This document shows, one piece after another, positions 8,557 through 17,111 of a stretch of DNA of 39,748 nucleotides; the first letter of the stretch is position 1, and every line of letters starts with the position of its first letter. The position numbers were made by a program, and so were the translations under genes. Origin of the DNA: a bacterium (GTDB lineage Bacteria > Desulfobacterota_D > UBA1144); assembly GCA_002708105.2 (NCBI GenBank), contig PAOQ02000011.1, positions 2,060-41,807 of the forward strand, given 5' to 3'. A model generated the notes under the pieces. The model was given only the letters and a program-made list of their open reading frames with translations, was not told the DNA's origin and did no database searches.

Positions 8557-10271
8557 GCTTCAGTTAAATCACGAATGATTAAAGTAATATTAGTGTTTCC
8601 ATTATACGTATCCTTTTGTATTGAATAGACTATATTTACGTTTTTATCTGCTAGTGTTCTTTCTTTTTGGTTATTTAAAATATTTGCATCACAATTGAAC
8701 CATATAGCCCTTCTATTGTCACTACCGGCTGTTAACATCATTTCTAAGTGCTTTTCTTTTAAGATTTTTATATTCTTAATTTGAACATTGTTTGTTAGAA
8801 AAAGTGGGGATTCATTCTCTTTTCCGAAGGGTTCTATTCGATGAATATCATCAATAAGCTCTTGGTCAATATCTGAAAAATTAATTTCAGCATCAATATC
8901 TATTGATTCGGAAATGTCATAATCATAATCATCAATTGAGGTTTTAAATAAATTTCGAAAATTTTCAATATTATTTGGATTTATAGTAATACCTGCCGCA
9001 CCTGCATGGCCACCAAATTGAGTTAAACTTGACTCACATTTTTTTAAAACTTCAAATAAATTAATACCATTATTAGTTCTCAAGCTTCCCTTCCCTATTT
9101 GATCGTTTAGAGTTATGACAGCACATGGTCTATGAAATTTATCGACCATTTTTGAAGCAACTATACCAATTACTCCAGGATGCCAACCTGTTGAAGATAA
9201 AACAAGAGAATTTATCTCGGGATTCTCTCTTAAACATGCTTCAGCTTGAACTAAAGCCTCCGAAGTTACCTGGTCTTGAATAAAGCGTCTCTTTTTGTTG
9301 TCCTCATCAATTATTGCTAAAAGAGAGTCAATTTTAGATTCATCATCCTCAATTAATAATTTTACGGCATTTGAGGCTTTTCCAACTCTTCCAGTAGCAT
9401 TAATTTTAGGAGCTATTTCAAAAGAAACATCCCTTGTAGTATAGGCCGATTTATCTTTTTTCAATAAAGCATGTAAGCCTAATCTATGGGTTTTAGGAAT
9501 TTCTAGCAAACCATTTTGAACGAAAATTCTGTTAACCCCCAAAATCGGCATGCTGTCCGCAACTGTTCCAATTGCAACCAAGTCTAAGTATCTTGCCAAG
9601 TTTGGTTCTTGAACAAATTCAAAATAACCCTTTTCTCTCAATTTTCTCCTTAGAGCCATAATTAAATTAAAAGCAACACCTGCTGCACAAATTTCCTTAA
9701 ATGGATAGCTGCAGTCTCTTTGCTTAGGATTAACTATAGAAAAAGAGTCTGGTTTAATATCAGGAACAGTATGATGATCAGTTATAAGAAAATCTAAATC
9801 TAGTTCTTTACATCTTTCAACTAATTCATTTTCTGAGATACCACAGTCAGTAGAGACTATTAACCTTGCTCCAGAATCAGCAAGATTCTTGATGGATTTA
9901 AAATTAATTCCATACCCCTCTTCAATTCTTTCAGGTATGTAAAATTCTACATTTGCCTCGATACTTCTAAGAAAACTAAATAAAATAGTAGTAGATGTGA
10001 CGCCATCACAATCAAAGTCTCCATAAATAACTATTTTTTCCCCACTTTCAATAGAGTCAATAAGCCGATCTATAGTTTTATCCATATCTTTTAATAGAAA
10101 TGGATTGGGAAGTTTATCTAAGGTTGGATTTAAGAAAATATCAGCATCTTTTAAATCATTAACCTCTCTATTAACTAGTAAGGTTGATAAAATTTTGGAA
10201 ATTCTTAATTTGTCAGATAGAAATTCAACTATCTTAATTTCAGGATTTTTTAAATTCCACGAGTGGTTCAT
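8553..10271 (-). CDS. recJ: Single-stranded-DNA exonuclease RecJ
   Basis: RecJ is a 5'-3' single-strand DNA exonuclease of the DHH phosphoesterase family used in recombination and mismatch repair. Motif I, YGDFDCDGVTST (about residues 83-94), the DHH motif in LITDHHTVP, and the DHHA1 glycine motif FGGHAGAAG are all present. A C-terminal OB-like domain carries PFGKENESP. At 572 residues it is a normal length. The ATG lies five bases after aroQ, so the two are cotranscribed. Confidence 0.96.
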   Translation of the reverse strand: MNHSWNLKNPEIKIVEFLSDKLRISKILSTLLVNREVNDLKDADIFLNPTLDKLPNPFLLKDMDKTIDRLIDSIESGEKIVIYGDFDCDGVTSTTILFSFLRSIEANVEFYIPERIEEGYGINFKSIKNLADSGARLIVSTDCGISENELVERCKELDLDFLITDHHTVPDIKPDSFSIVNPKQRDCSYPFKEICAAGVAFNLIMALRRKLREKGYFEFVQEPNLARYLDLVAIGTVADSMPILGVNRIFVQNGLLEIPKTHRLGLHALLKKDKSAYTTRDVSFEIAPKINATGRVGKASNAVKLLIEDDESKIDSLLAIIDEDNKKRRFIQDQVTSEALVQAEACLRENPEINSLVLSSTGWHPGVIGIVASKMVDKFHRPCAVITLNDQIGKGSLRTNNGINLFEVLKKCESSLTQFGGHAGAAGITINPNNIENFRNLFKTSIDDYDYDISESIDIDAEINFSDIDQELIDDIHRIEPFGKENESPLFLTNNVQIKNIKILKEKHLEMMLTAGSDNRRAIWFNCDANILNNQKERTLADKNVNIVYSIQKDTYNGNTNITLIIRDLTEA

Positions 10272-10276
10272 TAATC

Positions 10277-10708
10277 TTATTTCTTTAAACTATCTAATGC
10301 ATCTAGTGCCATTAAATATCCCTGATGGCCGAATCCAGATATCACTCCTAAAGCAATTGAAGAAACATAAGAATTCTGCCTAAAATCTTCTCTACTAAAT
10401 ATATTTGATAAATGAACCTCAATAAAACCAATCTTAACAGCCAATAAAGCGTCACGAATTGCAATACTAGTGTGAGTAAAAGCTGCAGGGTTAATAACTA
10501 TATAGTCTATAGTTCCCGAGCATGATTGGATTCTTGAGACAATCTTTCCTTCCTCATTTGACTGATAAAATTCTACTTCAACATTAATAGAATCAGCTTT
10601 TTCTTTAATCAAAGAATTAATATCATCTAAACTAAGTTGACCATATAAATCTTCTTCGCGCTCTCCAAGCATATTTAAATTAGGTCCATTTATAAATAAT
10701 ACCTTCAT
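10277..10708 (-). CDS. aroQ: Type II 3-dehydroquinate dehydratase
   Basis: AroQ dehydrates 3-dehydroquinate to 3-dehydroshikimate, the step just before AroE. The start is set at the ATG giving MKVLFINGPNLNMLG, the exact family N-terminus; the track's TTG start adds 12 unrelated residues. The catalytic tyrosine is Y22 in DLYGQ and the catalytic histidine H99 in EVHLSN. The substrate loop INPAAFTHTS is intact. The 143-residue length matches the family's dodecameric type II enzymes. It lies between murJ (43-base gap) and recJ. Confidence 0.95.
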   Translation of the reverse strand: MKVLFINGPNLNMLGEREEDLYGQLSLDDINSLIKEKADSINVEVEFYQSNEEGKIVSRIQSCSGTIDYIVINPAAFTHTSIAIRDALLAVKIGFIEVHLSNIFSREDFRQNSYVSSIALGVISGFGHQGYLMALDALDSLKK

Positions 10709-10751
10709 ATTTCTAAGGTTAATGTAAAAAGATAATATGTACAATAATAAA

Positions 10752-12305
10752 TTACTTAAAAATCATTTTTATTTCTTTTAGATTAAGAAATTTTGAAATT
10801 GAGTAAAAAATAACAAATGAAAAGGAAACTGTCGCTGACAATAAAATAAGTAAATTTGCACCCAGAAGAAAAAACTCTGCTACTTTTATTCCAATGTAAA
10901 TTGAGGCAAAAGACATTAAGATAATTTGGATTAAAAATTTTACTAAATCTATCAAATCAATTTGATTAAATATTTCTTTCAATCTTAGTGAAAGAAAGAT
11001 GAATAAGCAAATAGAAGAAATAGAAGATGCTAATGCTAGACCATAAAATCCTAAGTCAAAATAAAAGCCTAGCAAATAACAAAGCAGAAAGTTTATAATA
11101 AGATTATAGCCACCATACCTAACAGGTAATTTTGTGTTTTTTATTGCATAAAAACCCTGCGTAATAAGTCTAACCCCAGCAACAAAAATTAACCCAACAG
11201 AATATCCAACCAATGCTTTATAAGTTAAGAAAGAATCATCAACTGTGAACTCTCCTCTTGCATATAAAAGATTACACAAGTCCTCTCCTAATAGAATGAA
11301 AGAAACAGCAAAAGGGACAGAAAGAAAGATTAAAAATTTTAATTTCTCATTAATTATTAGTGAAAAACCCGAAATATTTTTATTCAAAAAATGCTTACTT
11401 AAATCAGGCAATATTGTTGTTGCTATCGAAACGGCAAAGATCCCTAAGGGAAACTCGATTAATCTCTCAGCTAAGTATAAATAAGTGATTGAACCTTTTT
11501 GTAAAAAAGATGCGAATTGCGTGTTAACTAGAATATTTATATTATATATAGCCAATCCAAAAATCTGTGGGAAGAGTACTCCTAGAATTTCTTTTGTTTT
11601 CGGATTAATACAATCATTAAAAGAAAAACAATATCCGGCATTACTCTTTAAAATAAAAGGTATTTGAAATAAATACTGAAGTAAGGCTCCAAAAAGAACA
11701 GCATAAGCAAGTATATTAATGCTTAATGAAAAATAAAAAGAAGATATTAATATTATAAATATTATTCCTAAATTCATTAGAACGGGAGAGAAGGCAGGTG
11801 CGTTAAATTTCTTCAAAGAATTCAATAAACCCATATTCAATGCGGACAATGATATTAAAAACAAAAAGGGGGACATTTTTTTTAATAAATCTGACGAAAG
11901 TTCTTTAGTTTTTGGATCAAATCCAAACGCAAAAATATTAATTAGTTCAACAGAAAAAAAATAAAAACAACTAGTTATTACAAGAAGGGCTATAAATAGT
12001 AATGTAAATATATTGTTCCTAAGATTTTTAAATATACTCTTATCTTTAAAACTCTCGGCTTCAGTAAAAAATGGAACTAAAGTTGTACTTAATGTACCTT
12101 CGGCTAGTAGCCTTCTAAACAGATTAGGAATTCTATATGCAACATAAAAGGCATCTGTTTCAAAATTAGCTCCAAAGAAATAAGTGATTATCAAATCTCT
12201 AAGATAACCAAAAATTCTACTAATAAAGGTAAGAATTCCCACCTTTATTGACGAAGAAAATAAATTAAATATTTCTTTCTCCTCTTTACACAGGATTTTT
12301 ACCAA
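10752..12305 (-). CDS. murJ: Lipid II flippase MurJ
   Basis: MurJ flips lipid II across the inner membrane for peptidoglycan synthesis. The protein is a run of about 14 hydrophobic helices with the MurJ signatures SRIFGYLRDL, TDAFYVAYRIPNLFRRLLAEG and ERLIEFPLGIFAVSI. The listed end is a TTG with no visible ribosome binding site. A strong GAGGAG lies six bases before an in-frame ATA at 12272, which would give IFNLFSSSIKVGI, aligning well with the usual MurJ N-terminus. The real start may therefore be 12272. murJ heads the minus-strand gene run and diverges from the metallo-hydrolase gene. Confidence 0.94.
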   Translation of the reverse strand: MVKILCKEEKEIFNLFSSSIKVGILTFISRIFGYLRDLIITYFFGANFETDAFYVAYRIPNLFRRLLAEGTLSTTLVPFFTEAESFKDKSIFKNLRNNIFTLLFIALLVITSCFYFFSVELINIFAFGFDPKTKELSSDLLKKMSPFLFLISLSALNMGLLNSLKKFNAPAFSPVLMNLGIIFIILISSFYFSLSINILAYAVLFGALLQYLFQIPFILKSNAGYCFSFNDCINPKTKEILGVLFPQIFGLAIYNINILVNTQFASFLQKGSITYLYLAERLIEFPLGIFAVSIATTILPDLSKHFLNKNISGFSLIINEKLKFLIFLSVPFAVSFILLGEDLCNLLYARGEFTVDDSFLTYKALVGYSVGLIFVAGVRLITQGFYAIKNTKLPVRYGGYNLIINFLLCYLLGFYFDLGFYGLALASSISSICLFIFLSLRLKEIFNQIDLIDLVKFLIQIILMSFASIYIGIKVAEFFLLGANLLILLSATVSFSFVIFYSISKFLNLKEIKMIFK

Positions 12306-12310
12306 TTAGA

Positions 12311-12318
12311 ATTATAAA
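12311..12318. promoter_or_regulatory. Possible shared bidirectional -10 element between murJ and the MBL-fold gene
   Basis: ATTATAAA reads TATAAT on the minus strand (12316 to 12311), placing a murJ transcript start close to the TTG at 12305. On the plus strand it reads TATAAA eight bases before the ATG of the metallo-hydrolase, implying a leaderless or nearly leaderless transcript. No convincing -35 box was found on either side, so this is a weak call. Confidence 0.35.
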
Positions 12319-12326
12319 TTATTCTT

Positions 12327-13265
12327 ATGGAAAAAAATATACGGCAACTCGATGAAATAATATGGCAACTCGATCTTAGAGTTGATAACGAAACTGAATT
12401 TATTGCACCATATTTGATAAAAGCTCAAAATGATTACATTATCGTTGATGTGGGACCAACTTGCGGAATCCCTGAGCTGATCAGGCAACTTAATATTTTA
12501 AATGTAACACCTTCAAACTTAAAATATGTTTTTTTAACCCATATACATTTAGATCATTCTGGTGGTCTTGGGACTTTTTTAAAATCATTTCCTGAAACTC
12601 AAGTAGTTGTTCATAGAAGAGGAACGCCTCATCTTGTAGATCCTGAAAAAGTATTATGGCAATCGTCATTAGATACCCTTGGATGGGTTGCCGAAATGTA
12701 CCAGAAACCATTACCAGTCGAAGAGGAAAGAATAATCTCGATACATGAAAAAACATTTAATATTAAAGTTAATGATTTGGAATTCAATTGGATTGAGACA
12801 CCAGGGCATGCAAGCCACCATTTCAGCTTTCTATTAGAAAATAAGAATATAATGTTTTGTGGTGATTCGGTTGGAATGTTAATACCTAGTTTAAATTTTG
12901 CAATGGTTCCTACAACCCCTCACCCTTATAGAATGGAATCAGGGATTGAATCAATAAATCTAATGATTGAGAAAAAACCTGAAAAATTAGCATTTGCTCA
13001 CCACGCTATCAGACCCGATGCTATGAATTTATTAAAAAAACATATAGCTCAGCTTCAACAATGGAAAAATTGTGTGGAAGATTGTCTAAAAAAGAATATT
13101 AAAACTGAAGAAGATATTGGTGTTGAAATTTCCAAATTAGATGAAGAATCGGCTCGTCTCATTAACGGTCCGGAAGAATTTGGTGGTCTAAGAAAAGCTT
13201 TAATTGGGAGTATTACTGGCTTTATAAATTTAGTTCTAAAAGAAAAAACTGAAGCTGAAGGATAG
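12327..13265 (+). CDS. Metallo-beta-lactamase-fold hydrolase
   Basis: The 312-residue protein has the MBL zinc signature THIHLDHSGG (H72, H74, D76, H77), a further metal histidine in TPGHASHH, the bridging aspartate in FCGDSVG and a final histidine in FAHHA. The C-terminal third is helical, as in glyoxalase II-like and RNase Z-like hydrolases. The substrate cannot be told from sequence; thioester or lipid-derived substrates are possible. The N-terminus contains an 11-bp direct repeat (QLD twice). No ribosome binding site precedes the ATG, and a TATAAA box lies eight bases upstream. Its end overlaps a small antisense ORF. Confidence 0.88.
   Translation: MEKNIRQLDEIIWQLDLRVDNETEFIAPYLIKAQNDYIIVDVGPTCGIPELIRQLNILNVTPSNLKYVFLTHIHLDHSGGLGTFLKSFPETQVVVHRRGTPHLVDPEKVLWQSSLDTLGWVAEMYQKPLPVEEERIISIHEKTFNIKVNDLEFNWIETPGHASHHFSFLLENKNIMFCGDSVGMLIPSLNFAMVPTTPHPYRMESGIESINLMIEKKPEKLAFAHHAIRPDAMNLLKKHIAQLQQWKNCVEDCLKKNIKTEEDIGVEISKLDEESARLINGPEEFGGLRKALIGSITGFINLVLKEKTEAEG
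12343..12374 (+). repeat. Exact 11-bp direct repeat, 21-bp period
   Basis: GGCAACTCGAT occurs at 12343-12353 and 12364-12374, seven codons apart, encoding the two QLD triplets of the metallo-hydrolase N-terminus. It is probably a small in-frame duplication or coincidence. Confidence 0.6.
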
Positions 13266-13461
13266 TTAAACTAACCCATTTTTGAATATTTTTAATTATT
13301 CTTTTGTTATCGCTAAGTAGTTCCTTTGTTGTAAAAATTGAAATTTCCTCAGGCTTATTTCTATTGGACCTTGGCCAACCAAGATGCTGGTGCATTGAAT
13401 ATAAGAACTGAAACTTAACTATGTCTTTTTTCTGGTTTAGTTCCACTCGTAAAATAGGCAT
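13222..13461 (-). CDS. Small hypothetical protein, unidentified
   Basis: A 79-codon ATG frame fills most of the 293-base gap between the metallo-hydrolase and mraZ. Its last 44 bases lie antisense to the end of the hydrolase gene. The protein is basic, with several aromatic residues (HQHLGWPRSNRNKPEE) and a hydrophobic end (LTILQLQFFLLELNL). I recognise no family. Unlike most antisense frames in the track it lies mainly where no other gene is present, and codon use resembles its neighbours. The ribosome binding site is weak (GAAGA just before the ATG). It may be real or chance. Confidence 0.42.
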   Translation of the reverse strand: MPILRVELNQKKDIVKFQFLYSMHQHLGWPRSNRNKPEEISIFTTKELLSDNKRIIKNIQKWVSLTILQLQFFLLELNL

Positions 13462-13481
13462 ATCTTCAGTCTAACATAACC

Positions 13482-13510
13482 TTGACTTTAACTATAAATG
13501 TTAATAAAAT
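13482..13510 (+). promoter_or_regulatory. Promoter of the dcw cluster (mraZ promoter)
   Basis: TTGACT (one mismatch) and TAAAAT (one mismatch) are separated by exactly 17 bases. The predicted transcript starts near 13517, about 40 bases before the mraZ ATG. It is the only strong sigma-70-like promoter before the 15-gene cluster, and direct repeats lie just downstream. Confidence 0.72.
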
Positions 13511-13523
13511 TAGTTCTAAGGCG

Positions 13524-13543
13524 TATTTTGTCATATTTTGGCA
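13524..13543 (+). promoter_or_regulatory. Tandem 10-bp repeat upstream of mraZ, candidate MraZ operator
   Basis: TATTTTGTCA is followed directly by TATTTTGGCA, a two-copy repeat with one mismatch and a period of about one helical turn. It lies between the predicted transcription start and the mraZ ATG. MraZ proteins in other bacteria bind tandem repeats with a similar 10-bp period at their own promoters to control the dcw cluster. The sequence differs from the known TGGG-type boxes, so the assignment is inferred from position and spacing. Confidence 0.5.
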
Positions 13544-13558
13544 TAATAGGATTGTTGC

Positions 13559-13996
13559 ATGTTTAGAGGTCAATTCATTCATAAAATTTCAAAAACTGGA
13601 AGAATTAGTGTACCTTCCAAATTTAGAGATAATCTTCAAAAGAAATATAAGACCAGATCTTTAGTGTTATCAACATTTGAAAACTCAATAATTTGCTATC
13701 CATTAACGGAATGGGAAAAGCTTGAAAAAAAAATCTTAGACTTACCGCAATTTAAAAGAGAGACCATAGAATTCGAGAGATACCTAATTGGAAACGCGCA
13801 TGAATGTGAAATAGATGGGGAAGGAAGGATAATGGTTCCTAATATTTTAAGAAATACTTTTAAAATTAATGATTCTGCAATTTTTGTTGGTCTGCTTTCA
13901 AGATTTGAAATATGGTCAGAAAAAGATTGGAACAAAAGTGTTAAAACAAGTTTTAAGAAATTTCAAAATAGTAGGGAAGTAATCAATGAACTTTAA
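13559..13996 (+). CDS. mraZ: Transcriptional regulator MraZ
   Basis: MraZ is a DNA-binding ring protein of the SpoVT-AbrB superfamily that controls the dcw cluster. Two swapped-hairpin domains are visible: ISKTGRISVPSKFRDNL near the N-terminus and CEIDGEGRIMVPNILRN near residue 80, each with the DxxGR-like core. The length of 145 is normal. The ATG is preceded by TAGGA. It is first in the cluster, behind a promoter with tandem 10-bp repeats, and overlaps rsmH by 11 bases. Confidence 0.95.
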   Translation: MFRGQFIHKISKTGRISVPSKFRDNLQKKYKTRSLVLSTFENSIICYPLTEWEKLEKKILDLPQFKRETIEFERYLIGNAHECEIDGEGRIMVPNILRNTFKINDSAIFVGLLSRFEIWSEKDWNKSVKTSFKKFQNSREVINEL

Positions 13997-14903
13997 CTAT
14001 CATTTTACAGTGATGAAAAATGAAGCTATAGAAAACTTAAATTTAAAAAAAGATGGAATTTATTTAGATGCAACCTTAGGAATGGGTGGCCATACCTACG
14101 GAATAATAAATGCTAGACAAGATATAAAAAAAATTTTTTGTATAGATAATGATTCAGATTCAATGAAATTGGCAAAACAGAGACTATCAAATTCGAAAAG
14201 TAAAATTAAATTTATAAAAGGAAATTTTAAGGATATAGACAAACTAATTGATGAGAAAGTTGATGGAATTATTTTAGACTTAGGTATTTCTACATACCAG
14301 CTTTTAAATTCGAAAAGGGGATTTAGTTTTAAAAATGGCAACAAACTAGACATGAGAATAGATCTAAATCAAAAGTTAACAGCCAATGAAATTGTGAACA
14401 CTTATCCAGTAGATAAAATCTCTAGTCTATTAAAAGAATATGGCGAAGAAAAGAATCATTTTAAAATTGCATCGGAAATTGCAAGATATAGATCAAAGAA
14501 GAAAATTGCTACAAGTGATGACTTAACAAAGATAATAAAAAAAATAAATAAAAGATCAGGGATGATTGAACCATCAACACGAACGTTTCAAGCCCTTAGA
14601 ATAGCTGTAAATAATGAATTAACAGCTATTGATGAGTTTCTAATGAAGAGTGATAAAATTCTAAAAAGGGGTGCCAGGCTTGTAATAATTACGTTTCATT
14701 CGCTAGAAGATAGAATTGTAAAAAAATTTTTTAAATTTTCTGAATCTGAATGTGATTGTCCACCATCGAAAATGATTTGCAGTTGCAAGAAGAAGCAAAC
14801 ATTAAGGATTATTACAAAAAGGCCGTTGAAGCCATCCTCAAAAGAGATAAATCTTAACCCAAGCTCAAGAAGCGCAAAAATGCGAATTGGGGAGGCTATT
14901 TAA
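13986..14903 (+). CDS. rsmH: 16S rRNA (cytosine(1402)-N4)-methyltransferase RsmH
   Basis: RsmH (MraW) methylates N4 of C1402 in 16S rRNA using S-adenosylmethionine. The SAM-binding block DATLGMGGHTYG is at the N-terminus. The conserved IILDLGISTYQLL...RGFSF...LDMRID block and the C-terminal ITFHSLEDRIVKKFF and NPSSRSAKMR motifs are all present. The length is 305, normal. Its last base is the first base of ftsL (TAATG). Confidence 0.96.
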   Translation: MNFNYHFTVMKNEAIENLNLKKDGIYLDATLGMGGHTYGIINARQDIKKIFCIDNDSDSMKLAKQRLSNSKSKIKFIKGNFKDIDKLIDEKVDGIILDLGISTYQLLNSKRGFSFKNGNKLDMRIDLNQKLTANEIVNTYPVDKISSLLKEYGEEKNHFKIASEIARYRSKKKIATSDDLTKIIKKINKRSGMIEPSTRTFQALRIAVNNELTAIDEFLMKSDKILKRGARLVIITFHSLEDRIVKKFFKFSESECDCPPSKMICSCKKKQTLRIITKRPLKPSSKEINLNPSSRSAKMRIGEAI

Positions 14904-15223
14904 TGAAAGCTACTGCTATTTTATTAAAAAGAAATAAAACACAATTAATAACCATAATAAAAAAGGCTACAAGGGGTGTAGCAATCTTGTCAATAAGTCT
15001 GCTATTGCTAATTTCCATTATTGCTTTAAAGACTTACAAAACAGAATTGGGCTACAAACTAACAAAATCAAAAAATAACTTTTCCAAGGTATTAATGGAA
15101 AATAAGAAACTTCGAAGTTTAACTTTAAAGCTAAAATCTCATGAAAGAATTGAGTCAATTGCAATAAAAAATAATATGAAATTCCCAAGCCAGAGGGACG
15201 TAATTAAAATCAACAATGAATAA
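14903..15223 (+). CDS. ftsL: Cell division protein FtsL
   Basis: FtsL is a small bitopic division protein that joins FtsQ and FtsB and activates FtsWI. The 106 residues show a basic cytoplasmic start, one transmembrane helix (VAILSISLLLLISIIAL) and an extracytoplasmic heptad-like segment ending IESIAIKNNMKFPSQRDVI, which resembles the family's LERIA-type end. Sequence conservation is low, so position between rsmH and ftsI carries much of the call. It overlaps ftsI by 8 bases. Confidence 0.85.
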   Translation: MKATAILLKRNKTQLITIIKKATRGVAILSISLLLLISIIALKTYKTELGYKLTKSKNNFSKVLMENKKLRSLTLKLKSHERIESIAIKNNMKFPSQRDVIKINNE

Positions 15224-17108
15224 TTTTATAAACGAATTTAAAGAGAAAGACACGGCACTAAAAAAAAGACTTACATTTATTAAAAGTTGCATATTTATTT
15301 TTATAATAATTATCACAGTAAAAATATTTCAACTACAATTAATTGACAATCAACAACCCCTAAAATTTTCAAAAATACAAACCAACCCTTTTCAGCTACT
15401 TGGAAATAGGGGAGAAATAAGAGATGCTAACGGAAAAATTTTGGCTGTTAGTGTCGCATATCCTTCTATACATTTAAATCCTAAAGAAATTAAAGATAAA
15501 GCTTACTATTCTAAGGTACTAGCAAAAACTTTAAATATATCTGAAGAAGAAGTTTTAAAGAAGCTAAAAAAGAAAAAATATTTTGTTTGGATTAAAAGGT
15601 TAGCTACACATAAAGAAGGAGAAAAAATTCGTTCTCTTAACTTACCTGGTGTTTCAATAAAAATGGAATACAAAAGGGACTATCCATTTGGTCATTTAGC
15701 AGGTCAAGTCTTAGGTCATACGAATTTAGATCAAATTGGAATGGAGGGCTTAGAGTACCAATTCAATAGAGAATTATCAGGTTCAAAAAAAATGATCACT
15801 CTAAGAAAAGATGGAAAGGGTAAGATAATTACAGATAATTTTACTGCAATAGAAAGTCCAGAAGATGGTTCTAATATCAACCTAACTATCAAAAGCAAAT
15901 ACCAATTTATTTTAGAAAAGGAAATTGCATCAGCCGTCAAAAAATCAAAAGCTTTAAGAGGGTATGGAGTTATTATAAATCCCAATACAGGTGAAATCTA
16001 TGCAATGGGAAGCTATCCATTTTTTAACCCAAATAAATATTCAAAGTATAAAGATTTAATAACTAAAAGGAACCTTCCTGTATGGAATACATTTGAGCCA
16101 GGATCAGTAATGAAAAGCTTTCTTGTTGCATCTGCAATTAATGAAGGTGTTGTTAACGACAAAACCATTATAGACTGTGAAAATGGTCAAAGAAGAATTG
16201 GAAGGTACATAATTCATGATGTAAATAAAAAAGGGGAATTAGATATTTCTGAAGTATTAAAATTTTCCAGTAACATTGGGGCCTCAAAAATCATTGAAAA
16301 AATATCCAATGAAAAATATTATGAATACCTTAAAAATCTTGGCTTTGGAAATAAAACAAGAATTAATGTTCCTGGTGAGGCTTCGGGAATACTTATTAAT
16401 CCTGAAAAATGGAGTCGAATTCAGGCGGCTAATATAAGATTTGGTCAAGGAATGTCAGTAACTTCTATCCAACTTGCAAAAGCGCTTTCAATAATTGCCA
16501 ACGGAGGAACTTATATAGAACCCTACTTAATTAAATCAATTACAAATTCTAAAAATAAAATAATTTTTCTTAATAAAGGCCGGTCAGGGAAAAGAGTATT
16601 ATCTTATAGGACTAGCAAGAAGATGAGGCAACTATTAAAGTCTGTGGTGGATGATGGCGGAGGATTTAAAGCTCAAATAGAAGGTGTCAGCGTAGCGGGA
16701 AAAACAGGTACGGGGCAATTTGCTACTAAAGGTGGATATCATAAAAAAAGATTTATAGTATCTTTCATTGGATTTGCACCTAGCGAAAATCCTCAACTAG
16801 TAAGTGTAATAACAATTGATTACCCTAAGGGTGAAAGAGCTTACGGTGGAAGATGGGCTGCTCCTGTTTTCAAGAAAACAATTGAAAAGATATTAATAGA
16901 TGAAGAAAGAATTGAAAAGCTAGTTAGAACGAAAGATGTTCCTTCTTTCTTAGGAAAAGCTAAAAGAGAGGCAATTCAAATAGCAAAAGAAAAAAATGTA
17001 AAAGTAAGAATTATTGGTAATGGCTTCGTAAAAAAACAAACACCAAATCCTGGAAACGACTATAATTTCCAGGAGGAGATTAGCTTGTTCCTTGAGCCAG
17101 GAATTTAA
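15216..17108 (+). CDS. ftsI: Peptidoglycan transpeptidase FtsI (PBP3) with PASTA domain
   Basis: FtsI cross-links septal peptidoglycan. After one N-terminal membrane anchor (residues 22-42) come the pedestal domain (NRGEIRDANGKILA) and a transpeptidase domain with SxxK at S297-K300 (EPGSVMKS), SxN at 351-353 (SSN) and KTG at 496-498. The last 60 residues (VPSFLGKAKREAIQIAKEKNVKV) form one PASTA repeat, seen in the FtsI/SpoVD branch of Gram-positives and several deltaproteobacteria-like lineages but not in enterobacterial FtsI. It overlaps ftsL and ends three bases before murE. Confidence 0.96.
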   Translation: MNNFINEFKEKDTALKKRLTFIKSCIFIFIIIITVKIFQLQLIDNQQPLKFSKIQTNPFQLLGNRGEIRDANGKILAVSVAYPSIHLNPKEIKDKAYYSKVLAKTLNISEEEVLKKLKKKKYFVWIKRLATHKEGEKIRSLNLPGVSIKMEYKRDYPFGHLAGQVLGHTNLDQIGMEGLEYQFNRELSGSKKMITLRKDGKGKIITDNFTAIESPEDGSNINLTIKSKYQFILEKEIASAVKKSKALRGYGVIINPNTGEIYAMGSYPFFNPNKYSKYKDLITKRNLPVWNTFEPGSVMKSFLVASAINEGVVNDKTIIDCENGQRRIGRYIIHDVNKKGELDISEVLKFSSNIGASKIIEKISNEKYYEYLKNLGFGNKTRINVPGEASGILINPEKWSRIQAANIRFGQGMSVTSIQLAKALSIIANGGTYIEPYLIKSITNSKNKIIFLNKGRSGKRVLSYRTSKKMRQLLKSVVDDGGGFKAQIEGVSVAGKTGTGQFATKGGYHKKRFIVSFIGFAPSENPQLVSVITIDYPKGERAYGGRWAAPVFKKTIEKILIDEERIEKLVRTKDVPSFLGKAKREAIQIAKEKNVKVRIIGNGFVKKQTPNPGNDYNFQEEISLFLEPGI

Positions 17109-17111
17109 GTT

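Noticed and set aside
13524-13543. Repeat upstream of mraZ as a CRISPR or larger satellite
   Set aside because: There are only two 10-bp copies with no spacer, so it is better seen as a tandem binding site.
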